Of a DNA stretch of 64,000 nt, positions 18,657 through 27,233 are shown piece after piece. Source of the stretch: a virus. Below the pieces are notes generated by a model. That model made no database searches, was not told the origin of the DNA, and saw only the letters and a list, made by a program, of their open reading frames with translations. Location: IMG/VR virus record IMGVR_UViG_3300033148_005363, positions 22,605-86,604 of that record; one strand, given 5' to 3'. Every line of letters starts with the position of its first letter. Position 1 is the stretch's first letter. The position numbers and the translations under genes were made by a program.

Positions 18657-20918
18657 TTAGCCCACGAGCATCTGCTCGTATTCGTTGACGACCCAGTCGA
18701 TAGCGCTGGCAGCGTTGAAGCCAACGCGGACCAGGAGCTTGCCTGCCTTCTTCACCGCCGCGGTGTTCAGCGCCGTGCCCACGTCCACGTAGAACGCATC
18801 CTCGGGGACCTCCGAATCGAAGGCGCCCAGCTTCATCTGCTCCAGCAGGTACTTGTCGACAGCGTTATGGGCGTCCGACCGAACCCGATCCGAAGGGCGC
18901 TCGTGCCGGAACACGTCCAGGCCCGCGTCGATGATCTTCTCCATCCGGGCCGTGCCGCGCCGCTGCGCGATGGTGGTCCAGTTGCCGTCACCCTTCAGGT
19001 TGCGATGACCGTCCATGAAGACCTGGCCACCCTCGGGCTGCCAGATCGGATTGATCCGACGCGGGTAGACGATATCCCGCTTCTTGACGTCGTTGCTCTC
19101 CGGGGTCTCGCGGCCAGCGATGATCTCCAGACCGGTGGCACCCTTCAGGTACCCGCGGGTCTCACCCGCCGGCTCGTCGTAGATCCCGCCCTCGCGGCCA
19201 GCATCCGTCCGCGCCATCATCCCAGCGACTGACGCTGCCGGATCCACGAGGATGTTCTCCGTGTCACCGAAGACCGCCTTGTCCGGGTTGCCGATCTTGA
19301 TCCGGGGCCAGGCGATCGAACCCTCCTCACGGTAGTTCTCGATCCCAGCCGACACCACGTGCGACACCATGGCCGCTGCGGTCATGCCCGCGGGGGTCCC
19401 CAGCACGGGGAACACCTTCCAGTCACGGTCATCATGGCAGTAGTCCACCATGCCCTTCTGCATGGTCTCGGAGGTCTGGTTCGGGATCACGAGGAGGTCG
19501 AAGTCCGTCACCGTGCCGAGCGCGTAGAGCCCGACCTCCGACACAGCGGACCCGAGGAAATCGTTGTCCACGATCCCCGCTATCGCATCCGCTCCGCCCG
19601 TGAACGGCCCGAAAGTCCCGTTGGCAGGCCGGTCCAGGAGGGGGGTCCCCAGGCCAGCGACGAGATCCGTCGGCACCACCAGATCAGACCCAGTGGTCTC
19701 CTGCGTGATCTTCGTCACGACGTGGTCCGTGCTCGTAGTGTCCACGATGCAATTCGGGAACGTCTCCAGCACCACCCCGTCCACGAGGAACGAAATGTTG
19801 AAGTACGCCGCCTCACCGCTGCTAGCGTCGGCGACTACCGTGGTCATGTCGTCCGAGTCGATCCCGAACCAGTTGGCCGTCAGGAGCACGGTGTCCGACT
19901 GCGCGACATCCGATCCCTCATGGAGAACGGTATCGAACCCGAAGCGATCCAGGGCCGTGCTTGTCGCGTCGAACTTGAAGGACGCTGCGGCGCCCGTGTC
20001 GATGGTCGAGATCCGGGCGGTGAGGTTCGCGTTCTGCGTCACCGTAACACCGACGGGGACGGCATCCTCGAAGGTTGCCTCAGCCAGCGCCTTGAATTCC
20101 GCAAAGGTCACCGCGCTCAGGTCAGCCACGTTCCCCGTCCCGCTGCCATCGGCGCCCGTCAGGCCCAAGGTCGCTGCGGCGGTCCCGCCGGTCACACGGA
20201 AGCGGGCGCCAGAGCCCTGCTGTCCCGTCTCGAAGGTCAGGTCAGGGCCAGCAACCCCCTCGTACGCGTAGGCATCCTGAAGCTGTGCCTGGACCGCGTC
20301 TGCAACATCCTGAGCACTCGCGTAAGCGATCATCCCGTCGCCGGGGATCGTGAGGATCTGGGTATGCGTGAGATCCGCGCCCACCACCACGATCAGGGTC
20401 GTATCCCCAGCGGGGGTCCACGGGTACGGGTTAGGGGCTGGGGCCGCCAACACAGAGGCGGACGTCCCGGCAAAGGTGAGGGTGTTGTCGGGATCCACAT
20501 TGACCGACCCAACCAGGGTCTCGCCGTTCTGGACCAGCCAGGGAGCGGCCACCGTGCCGTCGATGACGGCTGCGGACGGGGCCACCGCCTCGGTCTGGAG
20601 GGTGAGTTCCCCCTTCGCCGCGCTGTGGGTTCCCGCGTTGAGGTCGTCGTAGTGGACGGTCCGGAGGCAGTAAACCTTCGTCCCCTCATCCACCTCCTCG
20701 TAGAACTGCCAGGCAGCCAGGATCAGGCTGTAGTCCGCTCCGTACCCGCCGAACTTGGCGAGCACCTCTGCGAAACTGTAGCACGCGAAGGCCACCCCGA
20801 TCGGACCGCGGCCGGCCAAACCCACCAGGGTCGTCACGCCGGTCTGGCCGCGGTTGCCCAGTTTCTTGGCCGCGGCCTTCTCAAACGAAATCACCTTACT
20901 CGCGAGAAGTTGATTCAT
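18657..20918 (-). CDS. tail sheath protein
   Basis: 753 residues, longer than most sheaths, because of a large insertion of beta/Ala-rich sequence between about residues 90 and 420. The N-terminal GLAGRGPIGVAFACYSFAEVLAKFGG and the C-terminal domain (RRINPIWQPEGGQVFMDG, IAQRRGTARMEKIIDAGL, DVGTALNTA) are the conserved sheath regions that interlock neighbouring subunits and contract. It sits just upstream of the tube gene in a cluster starting near 20,950. Confidence 0.92.
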   Translation of the reverse strand: MNQLLASKVISFEKAAAKKLGNRGQTGVTTLVGLAGRGPIGVAFACYSFAEVLAKFGGYGADYSLILAAWQFYEEVDEGTKVYCLRTVHYDDLNAGTHSAAKGELTLQTEAVAPSAAVIDGTVAAPWLVQNGETLVGSVNVDPDNTLTFAGTSASVLAAPAPNPYPWTPAGDTTLIVVVGADLTHTQILTIPGDGMIAYASAQDVADAVQAQLQDAYAYEGVAGPDLTFETGQQGSGARFRVTGGTAAATLGLTGADGSGTGNVADLSAVTFAEFKALAEATFEDAVPVGVTVTQNANLTARISTIDTGAAASFKFDATSTALDRFGFDTVLHEGSDVAQSDTVLLTANWFGIDSDDMTTVVADASSGEAAYFNISFLVDGVVLETFPNCIVDTTSTDHVVTKITQETTGSDLVVPTDLVAGLGTPLLDRPANGTFGPFTGGADAIAGIVDNDFLGSAVSEVGLYALGTVTDFDLLVIPNQTSETMQKGMVDYCHDDRDWKVFPVLGTPAGMTAAAMVSHVVSAGIENYREEGSIAWPRIKIGNPDKAVFGDTENILVDPAASVAGMMARTDAGREGGIYDEPAGETRGYLKGATGLEIIAGRETPESNDVKKRDIVYPRRINPIWQPEGGQVFMDGHRNLKGDGNWTTIAQRRGTARMEKIIDAGLDVFRHERPSDRVRSDAHNAVDKYLLEQMKLGAFDSEVPEDAFYVDVGTALNTAAVKKAGKLLVRVGFNAASAIDWVVNEYEQMLVG

Positions 20919-20993
20919 GACTTCCTCCGTCAGATCTGACGCTGATACCGTATCACGCCAGATTCACAATCCACAAGACCCAATTTCCAGATC
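20919..20993 (-). promoter_or_regulatory. short gap with TGATAC-G-GTATCA palindrome before the sheath gene
   Basis: The 75-nt gap upstream of the sheath holds a 13-bp palindrome (about 20,946-20,958) and a GGAGG site. The palindrome could be an operator or part of a weak promoter. No good -35/-10 pair is seen. Confidence 0.3.
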
Positions 20994-22004
20994 CTAATCG
21001 TCGCTCAAAACCTGGGCATCCAACTCGGACACCTCGCCGTCCACTCCGCTACCGAGGATACCGCTGATCACCTGTGGCAGGAAGGACTCGATATCGATCT
21101 CCTTCACCACCCACGTCTGCCGAAAATACTGGACGTTGCTGTTGCCCTTCGCCGCACCGAAAGCCATCTCCGTGTCAGGCAGGATCGGGTATATCTTGTC
21201 GCCGCGATCAGCATCGTCCGGGTCAGCCGCAACGGTCAGCGTCCGATTCATCTTGAAAAACCGCGTCACAGCGGAGGACAGATTCATCAGATGCTTGTCG
21301 TTGTTCACCACCCCGATCACTTGGAACCGAAGATCCACCGTCTCCGGGGTCTCGATCTCTACCGTCCCCAGCGCACTATCCAACGTCTCCGCGCCCCGCT
21401 CCAGTGTCATGCCCATCCGGTCGAACGGGATCCCCTGGATACTGAGGCTGATCGCCGGGAGCTCCGAGAGTTGCGTAACCGCCGATCCGTCCACCGTGTC
21501 GTCGTAGTCCGTGTGGACCGTGGTCACCACGTTCCGCATCACCTGCCTGCGCATCAACTGAATGAGTTGGCGAATCACCCGCATGGCCATGCTGTCGCGC
21601 TTCAGGTCCGGGTACTCGTAGGAGAAGGCCTCCTCAAGCGTGGCCTCCTCGTCGGGAATCGGGTCGCCATCTTCGTCGATGTTCCGAACGGTGATGTCCA
21701 CCGCGCCCTTCACCGCCCCGGTTTTCCTGTCCGTCACGTACGTCGCTGGGGTCCCCCCTGGGACACGGCAGAAGAGGATGCGGTCCCCGGGATCACCATC
21801 GGGATCATCGATCACCCCCGTGTGTTTCCAGTTGCATTCAACGCCGTCGAAGAGGACAGCCACGTGCTTCTTCAGGTCTCCAGCGGGGCCTGTCGCCGGT
21901 GGTGCGTGCGGAAAGGCGATGTTCGCCCCCCGGATCGTCACCAGGTAGTTCCCGTGGCTCAGGCCAACGACGGGGGTCACGGATGTAATCGTGGGCACTG
22001 CCAT
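20994..22004 (-). CDS. tail terminator/connector-like protein with N-terminal IPT/TIG domain
   Basis: 336 residues. Residues 1-115 read as an IPT/TIG immunoglobulin-like domain (PTITSVTPVVG, LVTIRGANI, VAVLFDGVECNW, FCRVPGG). The rest (RVIRQLIQLMRRQVMRNVV, then LPAISLSIQGIPFDRMG and a beta-rich C-terminus) resembles neck or tail-completion proteins that lie just before the sheath gene. The Ig-like domain is probably exposed on the virion. Confidence 0.65.
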   Translation of the reverse strand: MAVPTITSVTPVVGLSHGNYLVTIRGANIAFPHAPPATGPAGDLKKHVAVLFDGVECNWKHTGVIDDPDGDPGDRILFCRVPGGTPATYVTDRKTGAVKGAVDITVRNIDEDGDPIPDEEATLEEAFSYEYPDLKRDSMAMRVIRQLIQLMRRQVMRNVVTTVHTDYDDTVDGSAVTQLSELPAISLSIQGIPFDRMGMTLERGAETLDSALGTVEIETPETVDLRFQVIGVVNNDKHLMNLSSAVTRFFKMNRTLTVAADPDDADRGDKIYPILPDTEMAFGAAKGNSNVQYFRQTWVVKEIDIESFLPQVISGILGSGVDGEVSELDAQVLSDD

Positions 22005-22619
22005 CTATGGCCTCCCTGCCACGCCGTTCAGCAGGACAGCGACCCGAGCAGCATACCGGCGCTTGAGCCCGATACGCCACTTCTTGAACGCGGGCTCCAT
22101 GAACGGATAGGGGGGGATGCTATAGGTCAGGACCGTAGTACTCGCCTTCAGCGGGGCCTTGATCGTGCCCTGAATGAACAACGCGAGGAAGAGCCGCCGC
22201 ACCGCCGGGGTCACTGGCACCACCACCACCGGGACCCCGTACTCAAGGGCCTTGGCTACATTCACCAGCCCCTGCCCGTCCCTACCCACTGCCGACCTCT
22301 TGACACCCACGAAATACGCAGCGCGGCCACCCATGTACATATGCGTAACGCTAACGTTGTTCCGCAGGTCCCCGTGCCGCATCAACGCCTTCGTCCCGCT
22401 GAACCCCTGCAACTTTCGGATACCCAACGTGATCGGAGACAGGGACGAGAACGCCCGCCCGCCCGGGGCTTGGTTCGTAATCCCCTGGACGATCTCGCGC
22501 CGGAGTGCGTGGGCCTCCAGCGCGGCCGCCCGCGTCTGCGCTCGCTCCATTTTCTCAGGGAGGGTACGCAGGATACGCCCGGTCTTCCGCCAGTCGCCTG
22601 TGAGTTGGATCTCTGACAT
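22005..22619 (-). CDS. tail completion / virion morphogenesis protein (Mu gpG / HK97 gp10-like)
   Basis: 204 residues. The central LGIRKLQGFSGTKALMRHGDLRNNVSV matches the conserved 'L.rTG.L..SI' motif of phage virion morphogenesis proteins, preceded by a helical N-terminus. The C-terminal YPFMEPAF is also typical. It acts at the head-tail joint. The start overlaps the upstream stop. Confidence 0.75.
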   Translation of the reverse strand: MSEIQLTGDWRKTGRILRTLPEKMERAQTRAAALEAHALRREIVQGITNQAPGGRAFSSLSPITLGIRKLQGFSGTKALMRHGDLRNNVSVTHMYMGGRAAYFVGVKRSAVGRDGQGLVNVAKALEYGVPVVVVPVTPAVRRLFLALFIQGTIKAPLKASTTVLTYSIPPYPFMEPAFKKWRIGLKRRYAARVAVLLNGVAGRP

Positions 22620-23101
22620 CAGACCCGTGCCCCCTGCTCCCGGACATCGAGGGCCACCTGCCAGAAATTCATGCCCCCCTCGAGCACCGCGGGCCGCACC
22701 TCAGTGACGTAGACCGGCACGCGGTCGAAGGACACCGCCGGGCGCTTGAATCGATCCAGCAACCTGCTCACCCTGTCATTGACCCGGATGCTGATCCCGC
22801 CCGTGCCATCGAGGAGGCCAGCCCGTTGCAGGTCGCGTTTGTGGGCAAAAAACTTCAGATTGGTGGACGGGACATTCCCCGTCGCCACCTGGGCCAAACC
22901 CTCGAAATCCTGCATGTCGATGGTCGCCTTCAGCAGGATCGCATCCGCCTCCGGACGCTTGAGGGTGCCGACCTTGTCGTCGTCATCGGCGACGAAGAGG
23001 GCCTCGCTCAGGTCGTCGTCGTAGATGTCCACGTCCTCGATCTCGGTGACGAGTTGCCGCAGCTCCACGTAGAACGGATGGATGGCTCGTCCCGATGCCA
23101 T
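22619..23101 (-). CDS. head-tail joining protein, unknown family
   Basis: 160 residues with a helical acidic N-terminus (VTEIEDVDIYDDDLSEALF) and a beta-rich second half ending NFWQVALDVREQGA. Its position between the connector-like gene and the gpG-like gene suggests a neck or stopper component. Confidence 0.6.
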   Translation of the reverse strand: MASGRAIHPFYVELRQLVTEIEDVDIYDDDLSEALFVADDDDKVGTLKRPEADAILLKATIDMQDFEGLAQVATGNVPSTNLKFFAHKRDLQRAGLLDGTGGISIRVNDRVSRLLDRFKRPAVSFDRVPVYVTEVRPAVLEGGMNFWQVALDVREQGARV

Positions 23102-23103
23102 GA

Positions 23104-24126
23104 CTACACGACCACCACACGCGGGGGCCGGACGTACTCAAGAAGGAGGTCATCGATCTCCGCGTCCCCGGTAATGGCACCGGCGCGCCCCCGGAAAAAC
23201 GCGGTGCCGTGGCTGCCCATGCGATCGCTCTGGACAAGGTGCCGCGTCGTCCGATCCTCAACGTCGTCGTAGAACTTCTGCGGCGAAGACTGCCGAACCG
23301 CGAGCAATACCGCGGCCCGCCGCAACGGAAGCGGGAGGTGACCCGGCCCCGGCACTCCGACATCAGGATCCGTGTAGCCGAACACTCCGCTCAACCAGTA
23401 AAGGTACCCTGTCGACCACGTGCCGCCATGAATCAGAAGCCCGGGGAGTACCCGGTCGTCGCGCTGCCCAGCCCCCTGGGTTCGGAGATGACGATTCAGG
23501 ACCTCGACCTCGTCCAGGTCGTAGTCATCGGAATCCCGGACTCCACTGGCGATCATCCCCTCCTGTACCGACTCCAGACCGATGATCGGGTCGGGCAGTA
23601 CCAAAAGATCATTACCGGTGCCGCGCGCCTCCACCTCGGTCCCCACGGGGCCGAACCACTGCCGTCCAGTCACGCCCCGGATATGCTGCGCAACCCGCGA
23701 AAGGACGCCCTGCAGCCGCTCGTCCGAGATGTCATCGGAATCGAACCCCTCGGCCCTCACCTCGTACGGGAGGCAAAGCCAAGTAGTGGGGTCCTCCCAA
23801 AGCACGGAGGCCACCTCAAAGTCGCGCCGGACGCTGTACTGTGCCCCGCCATCCACCACGGTCCACTGCCAGCGGACCTGCCATCTCCCGGCAGTCGCGT
23901 CCTCAGCGATCTCCTCGTCCACGCAATACCGCCCGGTGGACACCTTCACGGCGTCCGTCCAGCCCGCGGTAATGTGCGCCGGGGCATCGCCAGCCATGTC
24001 CCAGAGTTGATACTGAATTGAATAGGGGTCGATCAATCGACCGGTTTCTGGATCGATGACCCAAAGATCGAGGAGAAATTCGGCTGCCCCGGATCCGAGG
24101 CTACTTCCCTGCACCACCGTCAGCAT
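23104..24126 (-). CDS. head-tail connector-like protein with N-terminal beta-sandwich
   Basis: 340 residues. Residues 1-108 look like an Ig/FN3-type domain (LLDLWVIDPETGRLIDPYSIQYQLW, RWQVRWQWTV). The following part (DDISDERLQGVLSRVAQHIRGVTGRQWFGPVG, LPDPIIGLESV, LPLPLRRAAVLLAVRQ) has the helical pattern of gp6-like adaptor proteins that sit under the portal. The added beta-sandwich is unusual for an adaptor. Confidence 0.62.
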   Translation of the reverse strand: MLTVVQGSSLGSGAAEFLLDLWVIDPETGRLIDPYSIQYQLWDMAGDAPAHITAGWTDAVKVSTGRYCVDEEIAEDATAGRWQVRWQWTVVDGGAQYSVRRDFEVASVLWEDPTTWLCLPYEVRAEGFDSDDISDERLQGVLSRVAQHIRGVTGRQWFGPVGTEVEARGTGNDLLVLPDPIIGLESVQEGMIASGVRDSDDYDLDEVEVLNRHLRTQGAGQRDDRVLPGLLIHGGTWSTGYLYWLSGVFGYTDPDVGVPGPGHLPLPLRRAAVLLAVRQSSPQKFYDDVEDRTTRHLVQSDRMGSHGTAFFRGRAGAITGDAEIDDLLLEYVRPPRVVVV

Positions 24127-24559
24127 CGGCCTTCCCCTCTGCCCCGCCTGCGTCAGCGCCGGGGGGCTTCTCCTCCGACTCCGCCGCCTGTTCGATCATG
24201 GTCTGGAGTTGCTTCGCCGTCATCGCCGCCTCGCGAGCCTGGCCCGTCCTCTCGTCGGAGAGTTTCATCTGCGCGCCAGCCTCGGCAAACAGCTCCTGCC
24301 CGACACCGTCGACCAAGTCGAGACACATCTTCCGCAGAGCCGCCTGGGTGTCCCCATCCTTCTCGTTGAGCACCTTGTCCCAGGCAATCCGCAGTTCGTC
24401 CTGCGCCGCCTCGCCCTCCATCCGTGCCCGCATCTTCGCTGGCAACGCTTGCGAGAGTTTGGCCAGCACCGTGGACGCGCCCCTATGCTGCGTCGACACC
24501 TGCATGTACTGCGCCGCAGCCGCTTTCTTGGTCTTCACGAATTCATCAGTCCCTTGCAC
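24101..24559 (-). CDS. small helical head-region protein, unknown
   Basis: 152 residues from a GTG with a GGAG site, overlapping both neighbours. It is almost entirely alpha-helical with a Gly/Ala/Asp-rich C-terminal tail (EEKPPGADAGGAEGKADADG). No family is recognised; it lies in the head-completion cluster. Confidence 0.55.
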   Translation of the reverse strand: MQGTDEFVKTKKAAAAQYMQVSTQHRGASTVLAKLSQALPAKMRARMEGEAAQDELRIAWDKVLNEKDGDTQAALRKMCLDLVDGVGQELFAEAGAQMKLSDERTGQAREAAMTAKQLQTMIEQAAESEEKPPGADAGGAEGKADADGGAGK

Positions 24560-24803
24560 GATCTTTCTCCCCCGGACCCAGCGGCCGCGTCAACTTCTTC
24601 ATCGCCCGCTGGCTCGAATCGAACCGCGCAGACTCCGAATTGGCAAACTCGATCCTGAGTCCTTCTGCTTTACCTTGGGGATCTGCGAATGCGAAGCGGT
24701 ACCGGCGACGATCGAGCTTGACGGCGCTGAGCACCTCCAACCCCCGCATGTGCCAGAACGCAGCGATCGACAGATCCGGGGTCGTTGCGACCCTGTCACT
24801 CAC
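24546..24803 (-). CDS. DUF5659-like small protein
   Basis: 85 residues from a GTG overlapping the upstream stop. The pattern FWHMRGLEVLSAVKLDRRRYRFAFAD...GLRIEFANSESARFDSSQRAMKKL matches the DUF5659 layout found in phage head clusters. The function is unknown. Confidence 0.6.
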   Translation of the reverse strand: MSDRVATTPDLSIAAFWHMRGLEVLSAVKLDRRRYRFAFADPQGKAEGLRIEFANSESARFDSSQRAMKKLTRPLGPGEKDRARD

Positions 24804-25456
24804 TTCGAACCGCCCTGGCCGCCCTTCTTCCGGGGCTGCCGCTTCTTGGGCGCCTTCTTCGCCGGGGCCTTCTTCTTCGCCGGGGCAGGCTTGGGCGCGG
24901 GCTTCGGACCGGACGAGAACGATGTCCTGAGAACAGGGACAGGATCGGAGGCAGACAGCGGATCGACCACGGGGGCCGCGTCCGCCTTCTCGCTCTCCGC
25001 ACCGTCCGGCTCGTCCCCGCCGTCACCGTCCAGGCGCTCAGCCAGCCGCGCGTTCTGCCGGCGCTCCTCGCGCAATTCGGTGCCCTGCGCCTCGACCTGA
25101 GCCCGCAGTTTCCGAAGTTCATCCATGACCACGGGATCGCCGCCCATCAGTTCTGACGGGTGCTGAATCTCCATATCGGTAGCGCCGACCACGGGAAACG
25201 CGTCCTCGTTCTTCCGCCGCTGCTCCACCTCCCACTGCCGCGCCTGGGATTCGGACATCACCAGGAACGCAAGCGGGCTGGACGGGTCTTCGGGGCTGGA
25301 CCGAACCTTGCGCAGCTCAGCCGCCAACTCCGGGGCGACCGAACGCCAGTTCCCATCGTTGAGGAATATGGTCCCGCGGTAGTTGAGCCGCCGCAGCATG
25401 TGCCGAGTTGCCCGATTGTACGGGACCATCTTGACCAGGATTTTCTCGCTCATCAT
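24800..25456 (-). CDS. head-region protein with basic, histone-like C-terminal tail
   Basis: 218 residues. The N-terminal ~100 residues are compact, 115-150 is a charged coiled coil, and the last ~35 residues are Pro/Ala/Lys repeats (PAKKKAPAKKAPKKRQPRKKGG) like the tail of a linker histone. Such a tail could bind packaged DNA or RNA. It lies next to the capsid genes. No family is recognised for the globular part. Confidence 0.6.
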   Translation of the reverse strand: MMSEKILVKMVPYNRATRHMLRRLNYRGTIFLNDGNWRSVAPELAAELRKVRSSPEDPSSPLAFLVMSESQARQWEVEQRRKNEDAFPVVGATDMEIQHPSELMGGDPVVMDELRKLRAQVEAQGTELREERRQNARLAERLDGDGGDEPDGAESEKADAAPVVDPLSASDPVPVLRTSFSSGPKPAPKPAPAKKKAPAKKAPKKRQPRKKGGQGGSK

Positions 25457-25479
25457 CGTCTCCTCTACCTGTGAGCGCG

Positions 25480-25497
25480 CCCCCGGTTGCCCGGGGG
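25480..25497 (-). terminator. hairpin after the capsid-adjacent gene
   Basis: Stem of seven perfect pairs (CCCCCGG/CCGGGGG) closed by a GCAA tetraloop on the minus strand, in the 62-nt gap between 25519 and 25456. There is no T-tract. It probably attenuates transcription after the highly expressed capsid genes or stabilises the upstream mRNA. Confidence 0.5.
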
Positions 25498-25518
25498 AAC
25501 GCTGGTTCGATCAGCCTA

Positions 25519-27189
25519 TCAGGCGCTGCCGATCTCGTGGTTGTGGTCCGCCTCACCGGTGATAACGTGCGTGTGCGCGCTCTCCGCGTCGGTGGTCGCA
25601 GGCAGGCCGTGCGTGTGCGTGGACTCCGCGTCGGCGGTGACGCCCGTAGCACCAGCCGCGATTGCATGGGTGTGCGTGGATTCGGCCGCGTTGGTGCCCG
25701 CAGCCACCATCCCGTACTGCGCCCGCTCGTCGTCGGTCGCGCTGTACTTGTCGCCAGCATCGCCAGCGCCGGTGAAGTCCGCGTTGAGGCGGTTGGTGTC
25801 CGCCACCGCACCGTCGTCGAAACTCACAGCGATCCCGCTGGGGGCGGCCTCATGAACAATCTTCACCAGCAGACCAGTGGTGGTCGGGATGTAGATGTCC
25901 TTGCCGTCCCGGGTGTTGTTGCACCGGAACCGCTCACCGTCGGCCAGGTCCTTGTCGAAATTCACAGCGAAACCAGCAGGCACACCCTGATGATCGACTT
26001 CGATCAGGCTGCCGTCAGCCAGCTCGTAGTCCATGGGGGTACCGGCAACAGCGTTGTTGGCGTTCATGACCCCGAACATGCCCATTACGCTCACAACGTG
26101 CAACGCGTTGCCTGCCACCACACCGGCGTTGTCCTCCACTTTCGCGTTCGTGGTCGGCAGAGCCGTACCGGTGAACGCGTGGTTGTGGGCCGCGCCTGCG
26201 GCAGTCGCCGCGCCGTGATCGTGGTTCGGATCCGTCACCGCGTGGGTGTGCGCCGCACCAGCGTCGGACGGCCCCGTGATCGGGTGGCTGTGTGCTCCAC
26301 CCGCCCCGGTTGCCGCGCCGTGATCATGCGCGCCTGCGTCCTTGGCCTGAGCCAGTGCCCACGCCGCGCCGGTATAGACGTAGATCCGATCCTCGTCCGC
26401 CACCCACACGGTCAGCCCCTCGGTGGAGACGACCTCGATCCAGGCCGAGCCGTCGTAGACGTAGCAATTGCCGTCCGTCCAGCCGTTCGCCGTCGCCGTA
26501 GCGATGTAGGCATCCCAGTCCGCGGGGCCGGCCGGAGTTGCCGCAGTGGGATCGAACCGATCCAGGACCCCTTCCAACGCCAGGATGGTCAGGGCCGCGT
26601 GCTGCGCCTCCGTCAGGTGGTAGTACTCACCAGCGGTACCGCCCTGGAGCGACGCCAGGATCCCATGCACCAGGCCCTTCTCCAAGTAGTCCCAGGCCGC
26701 ACCGTCGAAGGTGTACCAGCGATCCTCGTCCTCCACCCGCATGGCCGCACCCTCGTCGGGGACAAACTCATCCCACGCGCCGGTGCTGTTGCAGGTGTAG
26801 ATGTAGTTCTCGGTCCAGGTGTTGGCCGTCGCCGTCGCCAGGTACCGGTCTCCCTCGGTGGGAGTCACCGGCAGGTTGGGGGTCGGATCATACCGATCCA
26901 GGACGCTTTCCTGGGGATCCTTGTCCCCCATCAGCCCGGATTCCAGACTGCCACGATCCACGCCCAGCACCACGAGCTGCGTGGCGCCCGTCGCCGTGAC
27001 GAACGTCAGGTATGTGGTCTTCAGCGCGTTGAGGTACAGGGTTATGTCCCCCGTCACCGCATCGACGTCGACCGTCAGATTCTGCCGGGCGATGGACGCT
27101 CGCAGGGCCGCCACAGCATCGGGCGCATGGCGCACCGACAGATGGGTCCCGGGGACGCCTCGCTCGGGAAGGTTGGTCAAGTTAGCCAT
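25519..27189 (-). CDS. capsid-adjacent protein with tandem DUF2793-like domains and nine H-x-H motifs
   Basis: 556 residues. Two copies of a ~95-residue domain start at about 96 (LDRYDPTPNLPVTPTEGDRY) and 207 (LDRFDPTAATPAGPADWDAY); both carry ATATAN-W and DEDR-Y(V)-GAAW segments of DUF2793 type. Two His-rich tracts follow, at about 285-345 and 495-556, with nine H-x-H motifs (HDH, HSH, HTH, HNH). In T4 gp37 and gp12, H-x-H repeats bind metal in trimeric fibres. Its place directly after the major capsid gene suggests a capsid decoration or head fibre. Confidence 0.7.
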   Translation of the reverse strand: MANLTNLPERGVPGTHLSVRHAPDAVAALRASIARQNLTVDVDAVTGDITLYLNALKTTYLTFVTATGATQLVVLGVDRGSLESGLMGDKDPQESVLDRYDPTPNLPVTPTEGDRYLATATANTWTENYIYTCNSTGAWDEFVPDEGAAMRVEDEDRWYTFDGAAWDYLEKGLVHGILASLQGGTAGEYYHLTEAQHAALTILALEGVLDRFDPTAATPAGPADWDAYIATATANGWTDGNCYVYDGSAWIEVVSTEGLTVWVADEDRIYVYTGAAWALAQAKDAGAHDHGAATGAGGAHSHPITGPSDAGAAHTHAVTDPNHDHGAATAAGAAHNHAFTGTALPTTNAKVEDNAGVVAGNALHVVSVMGMFGVMNANNAVAGTPMDYELADGSLIEVDHQGVPAGFAVNFDKDLADGERFRCNNTRDGKDIYIPTTTGLLVKIVHEAAPSGIAVSFDDGAVADTNRLNADFTGAGDAGDKYSATDDERAQYGMVAAGTNAAESTHTHAIAAGATGVTADAESTHTHGLPATTDAESAHTHVITGEADHNHEIGSA

Positions 27190-27233
27190 TGGTCTCTCCT
27201 TCCTCCATGGGGATTTCTACGCAGCCCAAGGGC

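Noticed and set aside
25600-26340. Repeated short motifs around GTGGGTGTGCG as a CRISPR-like array
   Set aside because: The repeats encode the H-x-H segments of the capsid-adjacent protein, are irregular in spacing and stay in frame.
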